Shown: positions 8,249-16,832 of the stretch, in pieces
Layout: every line of letters starts with the position of its first letter
Numbering within the stretch: position 1 is the first letter of the stretch
NCBI GenBank assembly: GCA_030148665.1
Contig: JASBSZ010000034.1
Coordinates: forward strand, 1 to 59,797
Direction of reading: 5' to 3'
Source of the DNA: Alphaproteobacteria bacterium
GTDB lineage: Bacteria > Pseudomonadota > Alphaproteobacteria > Rhodobacterales > Rhodobacteraceae
Length of the DNA stretch: 59,797 nt
Position numbers and translations under genes: made by a program
The notes under the pieces: model-generated
Seen by the model: only the letters and a program-made list of their open reading frames with translations
What the model was told of the DNA's origin: nothing
The model's database searches: none

Positions 8249-8809
8249 TTATCCGTCGGAGTGATCATCGGCATCACCGTCTCCGTCGGAGCCGCCATGC
8301 GTGTGGCCAAGTTCGTTTTCATGGGCTTCATCACCGCTTTCACCACCACCGTGAGCATGCAGGGCAGCCCGCTGATCTGGTGTCAGAACGTTTTCAGTGA
8401 ACTTGTGCTGCTGCGCATCATCATGCAGGAAAGCGATGATATCGGCCAACTCTTCGCCCGTGAATTCGATTTGGGCTCCAAGCTCACTTTCCTGTGCCGG
8501 GATCATGATCGGCGCCATACGCCACATTTTTGCGGCGAGATCGAACGGGTTCATAAACTCGTCCATCTCGTGGGCGTCCAATGCGGCGGCGTCATGGCCG
8601 CCAACTCCATTTACCGAGTGGCAGCTGTAGCAGCCCTTTTCGACAAACAGCTTCATTCCTTTCTTGCTGTCCATGATGGGCATGAGAAGGCGGGTCGAGA
8701 GGGCTTCGTGATTTTCGCCCCCAGCGAGTGCAGTTGTCGGTACAGCAGCGCTGGCGAGAGCGCCGAGCGCAATCACGCCCAGCAACCGCGAAATGTTCGC
8801 GTGTTTCAT
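8249..8809 (-). CDS. Exported c-type cytochrome with His-rich tail (prophage cargo)
   Basis: 186 aa from Met at 8809, chosen because AAGGA lies about 9 bp upstream; an ATG at 8818 is the alternative. Residues 1-30 form a signal peptide ending near TTALAGG. Haem attachment motif CYSCH follows about 55 residues in, and Met in WRMAPIM or nearby is a likely axial ligand. A class I cytochrome fold continues to IIAFLHDD. The last 45 residues are rich in His, Asp, Gly and Glu (HTHGGSDGDGDADDHSDG), suggesting metal binding. It would be assembled in the periplasm by the host Ccm system. It sits in the late operon orientation between tail genes, a highly unusual position. Confidence 0.88.
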   Translation of the reverse strand: MKHANISRLLGVIALGALASAAVPTTALAGGENHEALSTRLLMPIMDSKKGMKLFVEKGCYSCHSVNGVGGHDAAALDAHEMDEFMNPFDLAAKMWRMAPIMIPAQESELGAQIEFTGEELADIIAFLHDDAQQHKFTENVLTPDQRAALHAHGGGESGDEAHENELGHTHGGSDGDGDADDHSDG

Positions 8810-8868
8810 TAGAGTCATCCTTGATTGAGTTTCTGTCCGTTGGGAGGGTGGTCTGTCTGACAGAGAAC

Positions 8869-9222
8869 TCAGGCAATAGGGACCGGCTCTCGCGCGTCCG
8901 GAACCCAGACGTCAGCGTTGCTCAAATCTGGCGGGAAATATGAACCTGTTTCGCGTCTGACCTTGGTCCACGAGCCAGAAATTTCCGCAACGGCAGGCGT
9001 GCACGTTGGGTCTGGACCGCAAGTGTTGTGGTCGTGCGGCGAGACATTGCCGTTACCGTGGGCAGGATTGGTCGCGAAGTTGATCGCCTGATCGTGATCG
9101 GTGAAATCGACCGCAGCAAAGTCAAGGGTCGGCCCCAGAATCAGTGCTCCCACCGCAAACAGGATCAGTGCCAGGCTGACGACTCCTAGCGACTTTGTTG
9201 AGGTGTGGCGATGTTGAAACAT
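8869..9222 (-). CDS. Exported or membrane-anchored protein of unknown function, paired with cytochrome c
   Basis: 117 aa. One hydrophobic segment near residues 10-32 (LGVVSLALILFAVGALILG) can serve as signal anchor. The rest is polar, with several His residues, a CGPDPTC pair that could form a disulfide or bind metal, and a motif SYFPPDLSNADVWVPD. I do not recognise the family. It lies 59 bp upstream of the cytochrome gene in the same orientation, so the pair probably form one unit acting outside the cytoplasm. The 135 bp upstream may hold their own promoter; a TATAGG lies about 40 bp before the start but no convincing -35 was found. Confidence 0.65.
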   Translation of the reverse strand: MFQHRHTSTKSLGVVSLALILFAVGALILGPTLDFAAVDFTDHDQAINFATNPAHGNGNVSPHDHNTCGPDPTCTPAVAEISGSWTKVRRETGSYFPPDLSNADVWVPDAREPVPIA

Positions 9223-9357
9223 GGCAGGCAGGTCCCTCGATTCGAGGCTCTCTGCCGGTGGCCTATACTTGGCTGTCCGCGCAAACCTTGACGATGATCA
9301 ATACTTTTCCGCTTTCACCTGCGACATTTGCGCGCTTCTCAGTCCGCTGGGCTGTAA

Positions 9358-9993
9358 TCACCGGGTAGGATCGGCGCTCCGCCACCTCTCCACCACCAAC
9401 CCCGGCACCCTGTCGGCCATCCGCTCCACATCCCGCGCGAGATCGAGCCGCTTGCGCAGCCTGACCTGCGGCACCAGCAGGAAGATCGGCACGGTGGCGT
9501 GGCCCCGGCCGGTCTTGGAGCGGGAGGCAACGCCCAACCCGCGCGTGTTGAGCCGCCCGTCGGCCACCAGCATGGATGGCCCGCGCCGGCGGTAGACGAA
9601 ACGCAACCGCATCCCCCGCCGCTTCTCCCACTCGCCGGGCGTCAATCGCGCCCCGCCACGGCCCTTGCCGGCGGCGGGTAGCGGGATTGCCAGCCAGAAG
9701 CCAGCCTTCGAGCGGATCAAGACGCCCCGGTCATGGGCCGAGATGATCTCGGGGGCGTTCGACCAGACAAAGGCGGCGGCATCGAGGCTGTCGCCCTGTT
9801 TGGGATAGGTGCGGTTGCGGATGGTGCGCGGCAGGCGGTGGCCGAGACCGGCACCCGTGATCTGCTCCCGCCATGCCTGTTTCAGCTCGTTGCCAGCCAC
9901 GGCCATTGCCGTCTTGACGGCACGCTCGCCGGCCTTGACCTCGGCCTGAAGCATGGCAACGAGATCAGGCTCGACGTCGAGTTTCAGCTTCAT
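9358..9993 (-). CDS. DUF6441-like head-tail or neck protein
   Basis: 211 aa from ATG 9993 (MKLKLDVEPDLVAML). The first 40 residues are helical (AEVKAGERAVKTAMAVAGNELKQAW in part), then a basic beta-rich domain with RFVYRRRGPSMLV and VPIFLLVPQVRLRKRLDL. This matches small proteins placed after the lambda FII-like gene in Rhodobacter phages and annotated DUF6441 or minor tail. It probably has a role analogous to HK97 gp10 or lambda Z at the neck. The start overlaps the previous stop in an ATGA junction. Longer in-frame starts lie inside the upstream gene and are rejected. Confidence 0.7.
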   Translation of the reverse strand: MKLKLDVEPDLVAMLQAEVKAGERAVKTAMAVAGNELKQAWREQITGAGLGHRLPRTIRNRTYPKQGDSLDAAAFVWSNAPEIISAHDRGVLIRSKAGFWLAIPLPAAGKGRGGARLTPGEWEKRRGMRLRFVYRRRGPSMLVADGRLNTRGLGVASRSKTGRGHATVPIFLLVPQVRLRKRLDLARDVERMADRVPGLVVERWRSADPTR

Positions 9994-10301
9994 CCCGGCA
10001 CCAGCTCGATGGTCCAGATCAGCCGCTCGCGGTCGCGTTTCGGCTCGCCCTGGATCACGTAGATGTCGGTGCCGATACTGATCCCATCCCCGGGCTTCGG
10101 GTTGGGCATCTCGGAGATTCGCACATCGATCAAGGTGGTGTCCGACAGGATCTGCGCCGCCCCGAAGGTGGTCACCTCGTCCGGGGCCTTGCGGATGACG
10201 CGCACGGGCAGCGTTGCGCCGCCCTGTGCTGTCCATGTGGCGTCCACCGCCATGTTGGGATCACCAAAGATCGCATCCATGGCGGCGGCAAAGGCGCTCA
10301 T
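9990..10301 (-). CDS. Head-tail joining protein (lambda FII-like)
   Basis: 103 aa. Small beta protein beginning MSAFAAAMDAIFGDPNMAVDATW, typical of the FII/head-tail joining proteins that follow the capsid gene in lambda-type head modules. The C-terminal VIQGEPKRDRERLIWTIEL is characteristic of this group. Its start overlaps the capsid stop by one base and its stop overlaps the next start by four, so it is part of one translational chain. It is expected to close the portal vestibule and provide the tail-docking surface. Confidence 0.82.
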   Translation of the reverse strand: MSAFAAAMDAIFGDPNMAVDATWTAQGGATLPVRVIRKAPDEVTTFGAAQILSDTTLIDVRISEMPNPKPGDGISIGTDIYVIQGEPKRDRERLIWTIELVPG

Positions 10302-11323
10302 CAGTTCGAGCTGAACAGCCGCACGGCGAGCGCCGGGCGCTTGTTGACCGGCAGGATCGAGGCCTCGGTCAACAGATCGATCCCGTCACCGCGCTCGCGC
10401 GGCATCTGGCGGGCATAGATCGGCAGGCCCACGGTGTTGGCCGTCTCGATCAAGTTGGCGGGCGCACCATAGGTCGTGAAGGTGTCGACCGTGCCCATGG
10501 GGAAGGCGATGCCCTCGCCCGCCGGAATGGCCCGATCCGTAGTGCCGCCCGAGAGCGTAAAGATCGGGTTGTATTCCTCAAACGTGATCCCGGCGAAGGG
10601 GAAGCTGCGGCGCACGTCCTCACGCAGGGGCTGCGCGCCGGATGCGCTGTAGTACTGATACGCCGTCGCAACCGAGGAATGCCCGATCAGCTTGTCGAAG
10701 AACTCGGGGGACACCAGGGCGCGCACGCCCGTCATGCTTTCGCCCTTGAGATTGAGTTCGATCTGGCGGATCACGTCGCGCACCTTCTGCTGCACCTTGG
10801 TGCCCGCCGTGCCCAGCAGGAAGTCGACCGAGATCTGGGTGATGCCGAACTCGGTGAAGTAGTCGTAGAGCGTGGTGCCTGCGCCGTCCTTGACGATGCC
10901 GCGCAGCGCGTTGATCTCCATGTACTCGCGGGTCTGGGCATGCTTGTTGCGCATGAGCGTCAGCTTGCGGGTCATGACATCGACCAGCGTGTCGGCATTG
11001 CTGCGCGAGCCCAGCGCCGGCACCCCCTGGATATCTGCGGGCAGGATCACGTCGTTATGCGGGATCCACGGCAGCGCAAAGGACCGCATGCTGCGCCCCT
11101 CGCGCGTGCCCACGGTCGCGGGCGCGCCGAGCGGCACCGAGGGCAGCAGCGACAGCACGCCCTCGCGCTGCTCGATGATCACGCTGCGCTGGGTGATGCC
11201 CTCGAAGCGGAACAGGCCGATCTGCGCGAGGCGCGAATACATGTTGGGGAGGATGTTGATGGCGCGGGTCATCTCAGAGAGCGTATAGCCGCCCGCGTCA
11301 AAGGGGTTTGCCACGACAGTCAT
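10301..11323 (-). CDS. Major capsid protein, lambda gpE family
   Basis: 340 aa, matching the length of lambda gpE (341 aa). N-terminal DAGGYTLSEMTRAINILPNMYSRL and the segment RSMRSFALPWIPHNDVILPADIQG are hallmarks of the family (Pfam PF03864). The protein forms the icosahedral shell and is stabilised by the decoration protein encoded just upstream. Translation starts at 11323 after a GAAAGGACTCCGACA leader, giving the strong ribosome site expected of the most abundant virion protein. The gene is followed with one-base overlap by the joining protein. Confidence 0.95.
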   Translation of the reverse strand: MTVVANPFDAGGYTLSEMTRAINILPNMYSRLAQIGLFRFEGITQRSVIIEQREGVLSLLPSVPLGAPATVGTREGRSMRSFALPWIPHNDVILPADIQGVPALGSRSNADTLVDVMTRKLTLMRNKHAQTREYMEINALRGIVKDGAGTTLYDYFTEFGITQISVDFLLGTAGTKVQQKVRDVIRQIELNLKGESMTGVRALVSPEFFDKLIGHSSVATAYQYYSASGAQPLREDVRRSFPFAGITFEEYNPIFTLSGGTTDRAIPAGEGIAFPMGTVDTFTTYGAPANLIETANTVGLPIYARQMPRERGDGIDLLTEASILPVNKRPALAVRLFSSN

Positions 11324-11352
11324 TGTCGGAGTCCTTTCATTTCAGAGGGGGA

Positions 11353-11733
11353 TCAGGCGGCCGTGCGCGGCACGATGCCGGCGGCCTTGAGCTGGTCGAT
11401 CTTGGCCGCTTTCTGGGCGGCGGTGGTGACGGTCGCGTCATAGACAAGCTGCGCATCCGCCACGATGGACGGGCCGCGCGCCAGCACCACGCCGGTGGCG
11501 TCCGCCGCCGTGGCATCCACCGCCTCAAGCAGCACGGCCACAGCCGTTTGCGCACCATCGGTGCCCGTCGCGGTCGCGAGTTTGTACTTGCCGCTGGCCG
11601 TGATCTTGCCGAGCACGGCGCCCAGCGGATAGCTGGTACCGGCCAGAAGCGTCACGGTTTCGCGGGTGTAGTCGGGGTTGTCGTCATATTTGACGAGGTC
11701 GCCCTGGGTGGGGGCCATGGTCAGGGAAGGCAT
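11353..11733 (-). CDS. Head decoration protein, lambda gpD family
   Basis: 126 aa, beginning MPSLTMAPTQGDLVKYDDNP. The fold signature TRETVTLLAGTSYPLGAVLGK followed by ASGKYKLATATGTDG is that of gpD-type trimeric decoration proteins (Pfam PF02924), which clamp the expanded capsid at threefold axes. The gene lies directly between the protease/scaffold and the capsid genes, exactly as in lambda. A GAAAGGAAATGACCC leader gives a strong ribosome site, consistent with near-equimolar production with capsid protein. Confidence 0.92.
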   Translation of the reverse strand: MPSLTMAPTQGDLVKYDDNPDYTRETVTLLAGTSYPLGAVLGKITASGKYKLATATGTDGAQTAVAVLLEAVDATAADATGVVLARGPSIVADAQLVYDATVTTAAQKAAKIDQLKAAGIVPRTAA

Positions 11734-11756
11734 GGGTCATTTCCTTTCGAAGTTGA

Positions 11757-12251
11757 TCACGCGGCGTGCGTGCCGTGCACAGCCTGCTCACGCGCGCGCT
11801 CAGCGGCGGCGATTAGCGGACTTTCCTTGGGGGTGGTCTCGGCGGCAGGAGGCGCCACCGGCGAGATGGCCGCAGCCTCGCCCCGCGCCGCCAGCTGCGA
11901 AAGCACGGATGCGCGCAGGGCATCGGGCTTGACGCCGTTCCTCAAGGCGTCGGACGCGTCGATCTGCAGCCCGAGGCGGGCGGCCTGCGCCGCGATTTCG
12001 GCAATCTCGGCGGCCTCGGCGCGGATCTGGGCGGCAATGTCGGGCGTGGTTTCTCCCGACGGCGGTGCAACCGGGGTGGCTGCAACCGGTGTCGGGTTGG
12101 ACGCCTGGGGCGCGGCCGGGGTCGAATTGGCCGCCGGTGCCTCGGCGGAGGCATGCACCTCGGGCGTCGGCCCCGTCTCGGTTGCGACGGGCGTTGCCTG
12201 TTCCTTACCGGTCGCCGCCGCATCTTCACGTTTTGCGGGTTTCAGTGCCAT
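11757..12251 (-). CDS. Scaffolding protein from nested in-frame start (lambda Nu3-like)
   Basis: An ATG at 12251, codon 301 of the protease gene, is preceded by GAAAGGA with an 8-bp spacer, the same ribosome site as the capsid, decoration and tail tube genes. Initiation here would yield a 164-aa protein, MALKPAKREDAAATGKEQAT onward. It is Pro/Ala/Thr-rich at first and helical later (IAAQIRAEAAEIAEIAAQ), as expected for an internal scaffold. In lambda, Nu3 is made in the same way from within gene C. Protein production is inferred from the site, not shown. Confidence 0.72.
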   Translation of the reverse strand: MALKPAKREDAAATGKEQATPVATETGPTPEVHASAEAPAANSTPAAPQASNPTPVAATPVAPPSGETTPDIAAQIRAEAAEIAEIAAQAARLGLQIDASDALRNGVKPDALRASVLSQLAARGEAAAISPVAPPAAETTPKESPLIAAAERAREQAVHGTHAA

Positions 12252-13151
12252 GGTTTCGATCCTTTCACTGTTGGTGGATTGCGGTTTCTTGCGCCCGGTG
12301 CGGGCACCAATTCCGGGCGGGGCTTCGAGCGTGGCCAGCAGATCGGCATGCGCCTGCTGCAGCGTACTGATCCCGTCCGCGAGACCGGCATCCAGCGCGT
12401 GCTGGCCGCGGTAAACGGCGGCTTCGGTTGCGGCGATGGTCTCGGGCTTCATCCCCCGGCCACGGGCCACATGGCCGACCAGCTGGCCGTAAAGATCATC
12501 CACATCCGCCTGAAGGTCGGCCTCGGCCCCCGGCGAGAGCGGGATATGCGGGTTGCCGTCGAGTTTTTTCGCGCCCGCATGGATGAGGGTGTATTTTTCG
12601 CCCTCCATCTTGTCCTGCGCGGTCCGGTCCACATGCACGGCGATGACGCCGATCGAGCCCACCTCGCCGGTTTGCGTGACCAGCAGGCGGTCAGCGATGG
12701 ATGCGATGGCGCAGGCGGCCGAAAGCGCCTGTTCGCGGGCAATGGCCCAGAGCGGCTTGCCGGTATCGGTTTTCAGCGCCTCGATGTGGCTCAAGATGTC
12801 GAACAGCCCCGCCACCTCGCCGCCAGGACTGTCGATTTCCATCAGAACTCCGCGCACGCCGGGGGTGGTGAAGGCGTCCTCGGCTGTGGCGGCGATCTCG
12901 TCATAGGAGACGATCCCGAAGAACGAGCTCAGCCAGTCGCCGCGCTGCACCAGCGGGCCGACGATCGGCAGATGCGCGACCCCGCCATCGGTCATCACCC
13001 AGCCTCGGGGCGGAGGCAATTCTTCGGCCGTCAACAATCCGCTTGCGCGCACCTTCTTCACGGGCGGCATCACCAGCGCCTCGAGGGCGCGCCGCGCCAC
13101 CGCCAGCGGGCGCCCCGTCAGGCGCGCCTGCCACAATTCCGCGTGTCTCAT
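11757..13151 (-). CDS. S49 family prohead protease with fused scaffold domain (lambda gpC-like)
   Basis: 464 aa. Residues 1-270 are a ClpP-like S49 serine protease: IDSPGG (106-111), catalytic Ser144 in ALSAACAIAS, the GSIGV motif at about 165, and the Lys-containing HAGAKKLDGN (191-200) supplying the general base. Residues about 300-464 are Ala/Pro/Glu-rich scaffold, also made from an internal start. The protease matures the prohead by removing scaffold and trimming the portal. The ATG at 13151 overlaps the portal stop by 4 bp. Length is close to lambda gpC (439 aa). Confidence 0.93.
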   Translation of the reverse strand: MRHAELWQARLTGRPLAVARRALEALVMPPVKKVRASGLLTAEELPPPRGWVMTDGGVAHLPIVGPLVQRGDWLSSFFGIVSYDEIAATAEDAFTTPGVRGVLMEIDSPGGEVAGLFDILSHIEALKTDTGKPLWAIAREQALSAACAIASIADRLLVTQTGEVGSIGVIAVHVDRTAQDKMEGEKYTLIHAGAKKLDGNPHIPLSPGAEADLQADVDDLYGQLVGHVARGRGMKPETIAATEAAVYRGQHALDAGLADGISTLQQAHADLLATLEAPPGIGARTGRKKPQSTNSERIETMALKPAKREDAAATGKEQATPVATETGPTPEVHASAEAPAANSTPAAPQASNPTPVAATPVAPPSGETTPDIAAQIRAEAAEIAEIAAQAARLGLQIDASDALRNGVKPDALRASVLSQLAARGEAAAISPVAPPAAETTPKESPLIAAAERAREQAVHGTHAA

Positions 13152-14605
13152 CCCTGTCCTCCGCCCTGCGATTGCTGCTGGTCCATCGCCACCGCCATCT
13201 GCGCCGCTCCCTGCGCAGGCGAGCCCGGGCGGCGGAAGTCGAGGCCGAGCTGGGCCTCACGCCTGCGGTCCGCCGCGATTTCCTCGTCCACCTGGTCGGC
13301 GTCATAGCCGCGCTGCTTCATCCCCATGGAGCGGGATTTGAGACCCGCCTCGATCTCGGCAATCTCGGCGGTGATGTCCTTCAATGGGTCCACCCATTCC
13401 CATTTCGGGGGCAGCCATTCGCATTTGAGCCAGGTCCGGCGGGTGGCGTCATAACGTGGCAGATCCAGCCCGCCGGCCATCACCGCGGTGTCCATCCAGC
13501 GCGCCCAGACCGGCTTGCACAGCTGGTGGATCAGCACGCGATGCTGCCAGGCGATGACGCGGCGGCGGAACTCGATGATCGAGAGGCGCGAATTGGCGAA
13601 GTTGGCCTTGGCGAGATCGTTGGACATATAGGAATACGGCACGCCCAGCGCGGCCGAGACCTGCAGCAGCGTGCGATACTGGAACGGCTCGTAAGTTGCC
13701 CCTGAATCAGCGGCATCGGCGGTGGTTATGTCCTCGCCCGGGTCCAGCCTCACGATCTGCCCGGGCTCGACGGCCAGCGGCTCATCTGGCGACGCCAGCG
13801 GGGCGTCAGGCTGCGGCGAGGTCACGAACATTGCGAACATCGCACTGACCTTCTTGCGGTCGAGCTCGGCGTCGTCGTACTGGTCGAGGAAGAACATCTT
13901 GACGATGGCCGGAGCGAAACGCGACACGCCGCGTACCTGTCCGGCTTCGACCGGGTCGATGATGTGGAGCACCTCGTTTGCATTCACCCGCACGATCTCG
14001 CCCGCAAGGCGCGGGTCGGTGCTGTCGCCCGGATGCCGGCGGTAGAAATAATAGGCGGTGCGGCGCCCCAGCAGATCGAATTCGATCCCTTGCCGGATCA
14101 TGCCGCCGCCGGGGAGCTCCTTGGTCATGTTGATCGGCAGCATTTCCGAGGGCAGCATCTGCAGCTGCAAGGGCACCGACAGGCCGTCCTCGGGCCTGCG
14201 CGGGCGAAAGCGGAAGAACACCTCGCCGGTCAGAAACAGCTCGCGGGCGGCCCGGCGCTGCAGCCCGTAGAAATCCGTGAGCCCCTCGGAATCGGCCTCG
14301 GCCTGCCATTCCTCCCAGAGTGCCTGAATGGCTGCCTTCTTCGTCTCATCCGCAACCTTTGAGGTGGGCTTGACCCCGTCACCCACCGCATTGCCCGTCC
14401 AGCTTTCCAGCGCGTTCAGCGCGTAGCCATTGTTCCGCACGAGCCACCGGGCACGCGCCGTGATCGTCGGGCCCGCCTGGCCGATCAGCGTGTTCACATG
14501 CGCGCGGCTGGGGCGGAACTTCATCAGCCGACGCCCGTAAGCCCCGGCGTCGAACCCACCGATCATCGCCCCGATGCGCCGGCGCAGGCCCGTCATGACG
14601 CCCAT
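13148..14605 (-). CDS. Portal protein, lambda gpB family
   Basis: 485 aa from ATG 14605, one base after the gpW stop; an upstream ATG at 14626 would overlap gpW. Signatures include KFRPSRAHVNTLIGQAGPTI, ARWLVRNNGYALNALESWTG, a conserved FLTGEVFFRFRPRRPEDGL, and EFRRRVIAWQHRVLIHQL near residue 380. The portal forms the dodecameric DNA gate and docks terminase. Its gene lies between gpW and the protease, as in lambda. The Gln-rich C-terminus (QQQSQGGGQG) may be trimmed by the protease. Confidence 0.93.
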   Translation of the reverse strand: MGVMTGLRRRIGAMIGGFDAGAYGRRLMKFRPSRAHVNTLIGQAGPTITARARWLVRNNGYALNALESWTGNAVGDGVKPTSKVADETKKAAIQALWEEWQAEADSEGLTDFYGLQRRAARELFLTGEVFFRFRPRRPEDGLSVPLQLQMLPSEMLPINMTKELPGGGMIRQGIEFDLLGRRTAYYFYRRHPGDSTDPRLAGEIVRVNANEVLHIIDPVEAGQVRGVSRFAPAIVKMFFLDQYDDAELDRKKVSAMFAMFVTSPQPDAPLASPDEPLAVEPGQIVRLDPGEDITTADAADSGATYEPFQYRTLLQVSAALGVPYSYMSNDLAKANFANSRLSIIEFRRRVIAWQHRVLIHQLCKPVWARWMDTAVMAGGLDLPRYDATRRTWLKCEWLPPKWEWVDPLKDITAEIAEIEAGLKSRSMGMKQRGYDADQVDEEIAADRRREAQLGLDFRRPGSPAQGAAQMAVAMDQQQSQGGGQG

Positions 14606-14606
14606 G

Positions 14607-14822
14607 TCAGAGCCCCTTTTCGGCATAAACGCGGGTCACGCGACGGTTCGGATTGGTCCCGCCTGCGGCCGCAATGCGGGCCTCGAGATCGGCAATGGCG
14701 CGGGCCATTTCCGCATCCGAGCCATAGGTGACGGTCTTGCCGTCATAGGTCGTCGAGCGCACGCCGCGAAAGCGCGCCGCCAGCAGCGCGTCCAGCTGCG
14801 CCTGCATTTCTGTGAGCGTCAT
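14607..14822 (-). CDS. Head completion protein, gpW family
   Basis: 71 aa, close to lambda gpW (68 aa). It begins MTLTEMQAQLDALLAARFRG and has the conserved RSTTYDGKTVTYGSDAEM region before a terminal helix and RVTRVYAEKG. gpW plugs the portal after packaging so that tails can attach. The gene lies 3 bp after the large terminase stop and one base before the portal start. Confidence 0.93.
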   Translation of the reverse strand: MTLTEMQAQLDALLAARFRGVRSTTYDGKTVTYGSDAEMARAIADLEARIAAAGGTNPNRRVTRVYAEKGL

Positions 14823-14825
14823 CTG

Positions 14826-16832
14826 TTACCTCATGATGCTTGGCGTATAGACGCGCCGTTTGCGCCGTGGGGCGAGGGGAACGCCGGCGGTCGGTGTTTC
14901 CGCCGGAGCCTGTTCCTCTGTCGGAGCGTCGTGATCTTCGGCGGGAGACACCTCGGCCGGCTCGATCCCAACTTGCCGTTCCAGCGAGCGCCAGGTGTGT
15001 TCTGGCCAGCGGTCAGCCCCGAACACCCAGGCGGCGGCGCGGGCGTAAACGCGGCAGTCCAGCGCCTCGTTGCGTTCGCGCAAGGACTGCCATTCCAGCT
15101 TGGCAAAGCCGCGCCGGTCGCGTTTTGTCACCAGCTGCTCGGCGGTCAACTGCTTCAGCCATTCGCTGTTGACCCACCCCGGCAGGTGGATGGAGCCAGG
15201 TGGAGGTGTTGCACCATCTGCAACATCTTCATCGGTCGGGCGGGGCAGGCGCAGGTAGCGGTAGGTTTCCGATTTGAACACCGCCGTGGCAATGGTCCAG
15301 AGTTTTGCCCCGCGCCGGATCCTCTTGCCGCCCTCGGTCGCGTCCACGTAGGTGGGGCCCGTCACCGGACTTGCCCGGTTGAAGCCCTCGACCCCCTTGA
15401 TCGGTATCACCTGCGCGCTGCTCTGTCGGCGCGCCCAGCTGTACACGGCGGCTGACTCGTAACCGGTGTCGATGGCGAGCTTGCCGATCTTCAGGAACGC
15501 GCCGTTCTCGTGCTGCCAGATCCTGCCCAGCAGCGCCGTCAGTTCCGTCCAGCTTGCGGGCTCGGCCGGGCCGCCATCGATGACGATGTGGTCAATGAGC
15601 CAGCTTTCCAGCCCGCGCCCCCAGGCCCAGACGTCGATCTCGATCCGGTCCTTTTGCACGTCGGCGCCTGCGGTCAGGAACAGCCCGCGTTCGGGCACCT
15701 TGCCCGTCGGCCAATCCTCGCGGCGCTCATAGAGGCGTTCCCAGTCCGGTGCTTCGCCGCGCTCCTGCCAGGGCTCGCCGAGGATCGTGTTCTTGATCGC
15801 CTGCAGGGTCTCATCGTTGCCCGCGGCTTCCTCCCATTTGCGCGCGATCTCGGCCCAGCTGAGCCAGCCCAGCGGCGAATAAAGCGCGTTGAGGTGGTAG
15901 CCCTTAATCCCGGATGCCTCGGCCTTTTGCCTTGTTTCCGCATCGGCCGTGGGCATCCAGCAGGCGCCGTTCTCCTCGGCCATCATCTGCGTCTTGAAGC
16001 GTTCCTCGATCGCCTCTTCGCAATGCTCGCAGACATAATGCGCCGTTTCCGGTCTGCCCTTTTCCCAGCGCAGGCGCTCGAAGCGCAGCCATTGCAGGGC
16101 CCCGCAATGCGGGCACGGCACATGATAACGCCGCTGATCGCTCGCCTCGAACTCCCGCTCGATGCGGCTGGCGCCCGCGATCGTCGGCGTGGAGGCCAGG
16201 AACAGCTTGGCCCGGTGACCGAAGCTCGCGCAGCGCGCCTCGGCCAGCGCGATCGGGTCACCCTCGCCATCCACGTCGCCCGGATAGGCATCGACCTCGT
16301 CCAGGAATATCCACCGCGCCGGCATGGAACGCAGGCCCACCGCGCTGTTCGCACCCGTCAGCACCAGCTGCCCGCCAGGAAACCGCTTGGCCATGATCGT
16401 GTTGCCGCTGTCCTTGGAGCGCGCGGGTGAAATGCGCTCGCGCAGCGCCGGGCTTTCCTCGATCAACGGTGCAATCCGCTGCTGGCTGAGGCGCTTGGCG
16501 GTCTCGACCGTCGGCTGCACCAGCAGGAACGGCCCCGGCGCGTGGTGGATGCAATAGCCCAACCAGTTGTTACCGGCCTCGGTCGCCCCGATCTGGGCGG
16601 CCTTCATGAACACGATGCGCCGCGCCGGATCGCTGGGGCTGAGCGCATCCATGATCTCGCGCAAATACGGCGTGCGCGCGGTGCGGTAGGGCCCGGCTTC
16701 CGAGGCCGCCCGCGATGACAGGATCCGGTGCCGGTCGGCCCACTCTGAGACCGTCAGCGCCGGATCCGGGGCGAGGCCCGCCAGCCAGGCGCGGCGGATA
16801 TCCTCGGCGCCGTCGAAGTCAGCCCGCATCAT
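14826..16832 (-). CDS. Terminase large subunit, GpA family
   Basis: 668 aa from ATG 16832; starts at 16859 and 16829 are also open. ATPase motifs: KAAQIGATE as the variant Walker A and WIFLDEVD as Walker B, with the conserved SSRAASEAGPYRTARTPYLR in front. A zinc-binding pair CPHCG and CEHCEE lies near the middle, as in GpA-type terminases (Pfam PF05876). The C-terminal half is the nuclease domain (LTAGADVQKDRIEIDVWAWG). The protein cuts concatemers at cos and drives packaging into the portal. It overlaps the preceding small gene by 14 bp. Confidence 0.95.
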   Translation of the reverse strand: MMRADFDGAEDIRRAWLAGLAPDPALTVSEWADRHRILSSRAASEAGPYRTARTPYLREIMDALSPSDPARRIVFMKAAQIGATEAGNNWLGYCIHHAPGPFLLVQPTVETAKRLSQQRIAPLIEESPALRERISPARSKDSGNTIMAKRFPGGQLVLTGANSAVGLRSMPARWIFLDEVDAYPGDVDGEGDPIALAEARCASFGHRAKLFLASTPTIAGASRIEREFEASDQRRYHVPCPHCGALQWLRFERLRWEKGRPETAHYVCEHCEEAIEERFKTQMMAEENGACWMPTADAETRQKAEASGIKGYHLNALYSPLGWLSWAEIARKWEEAAGNDETLQAIKNTILGEPWQERGEAPDWERLYERREDWPTGKVPERGLFLTAGADVQKDRIEIDVWAWGRGLESWLIDHIVIDGGPAEPASWTELTALLGRIWQHENGAFLKIGKLAIDTGYESAAVYSWARRQSSAQVIPIKGVEGFNRASPVTGPTYVDATEGGKRIRRGAKLWTIATAVFKSETYRYLRLPRPTDEDVADGATPPPGSIHLPGWVNSEWLKQLTAEQLVTKRDRRGFAKLEWQSLRERNEALDCRVYARAAAWVFGADRWPEHTWRSLERQVGIEPAEVSPAEDHDAPTEEQAPAETPTAGVPLAPRRKRRVYTPSIMR

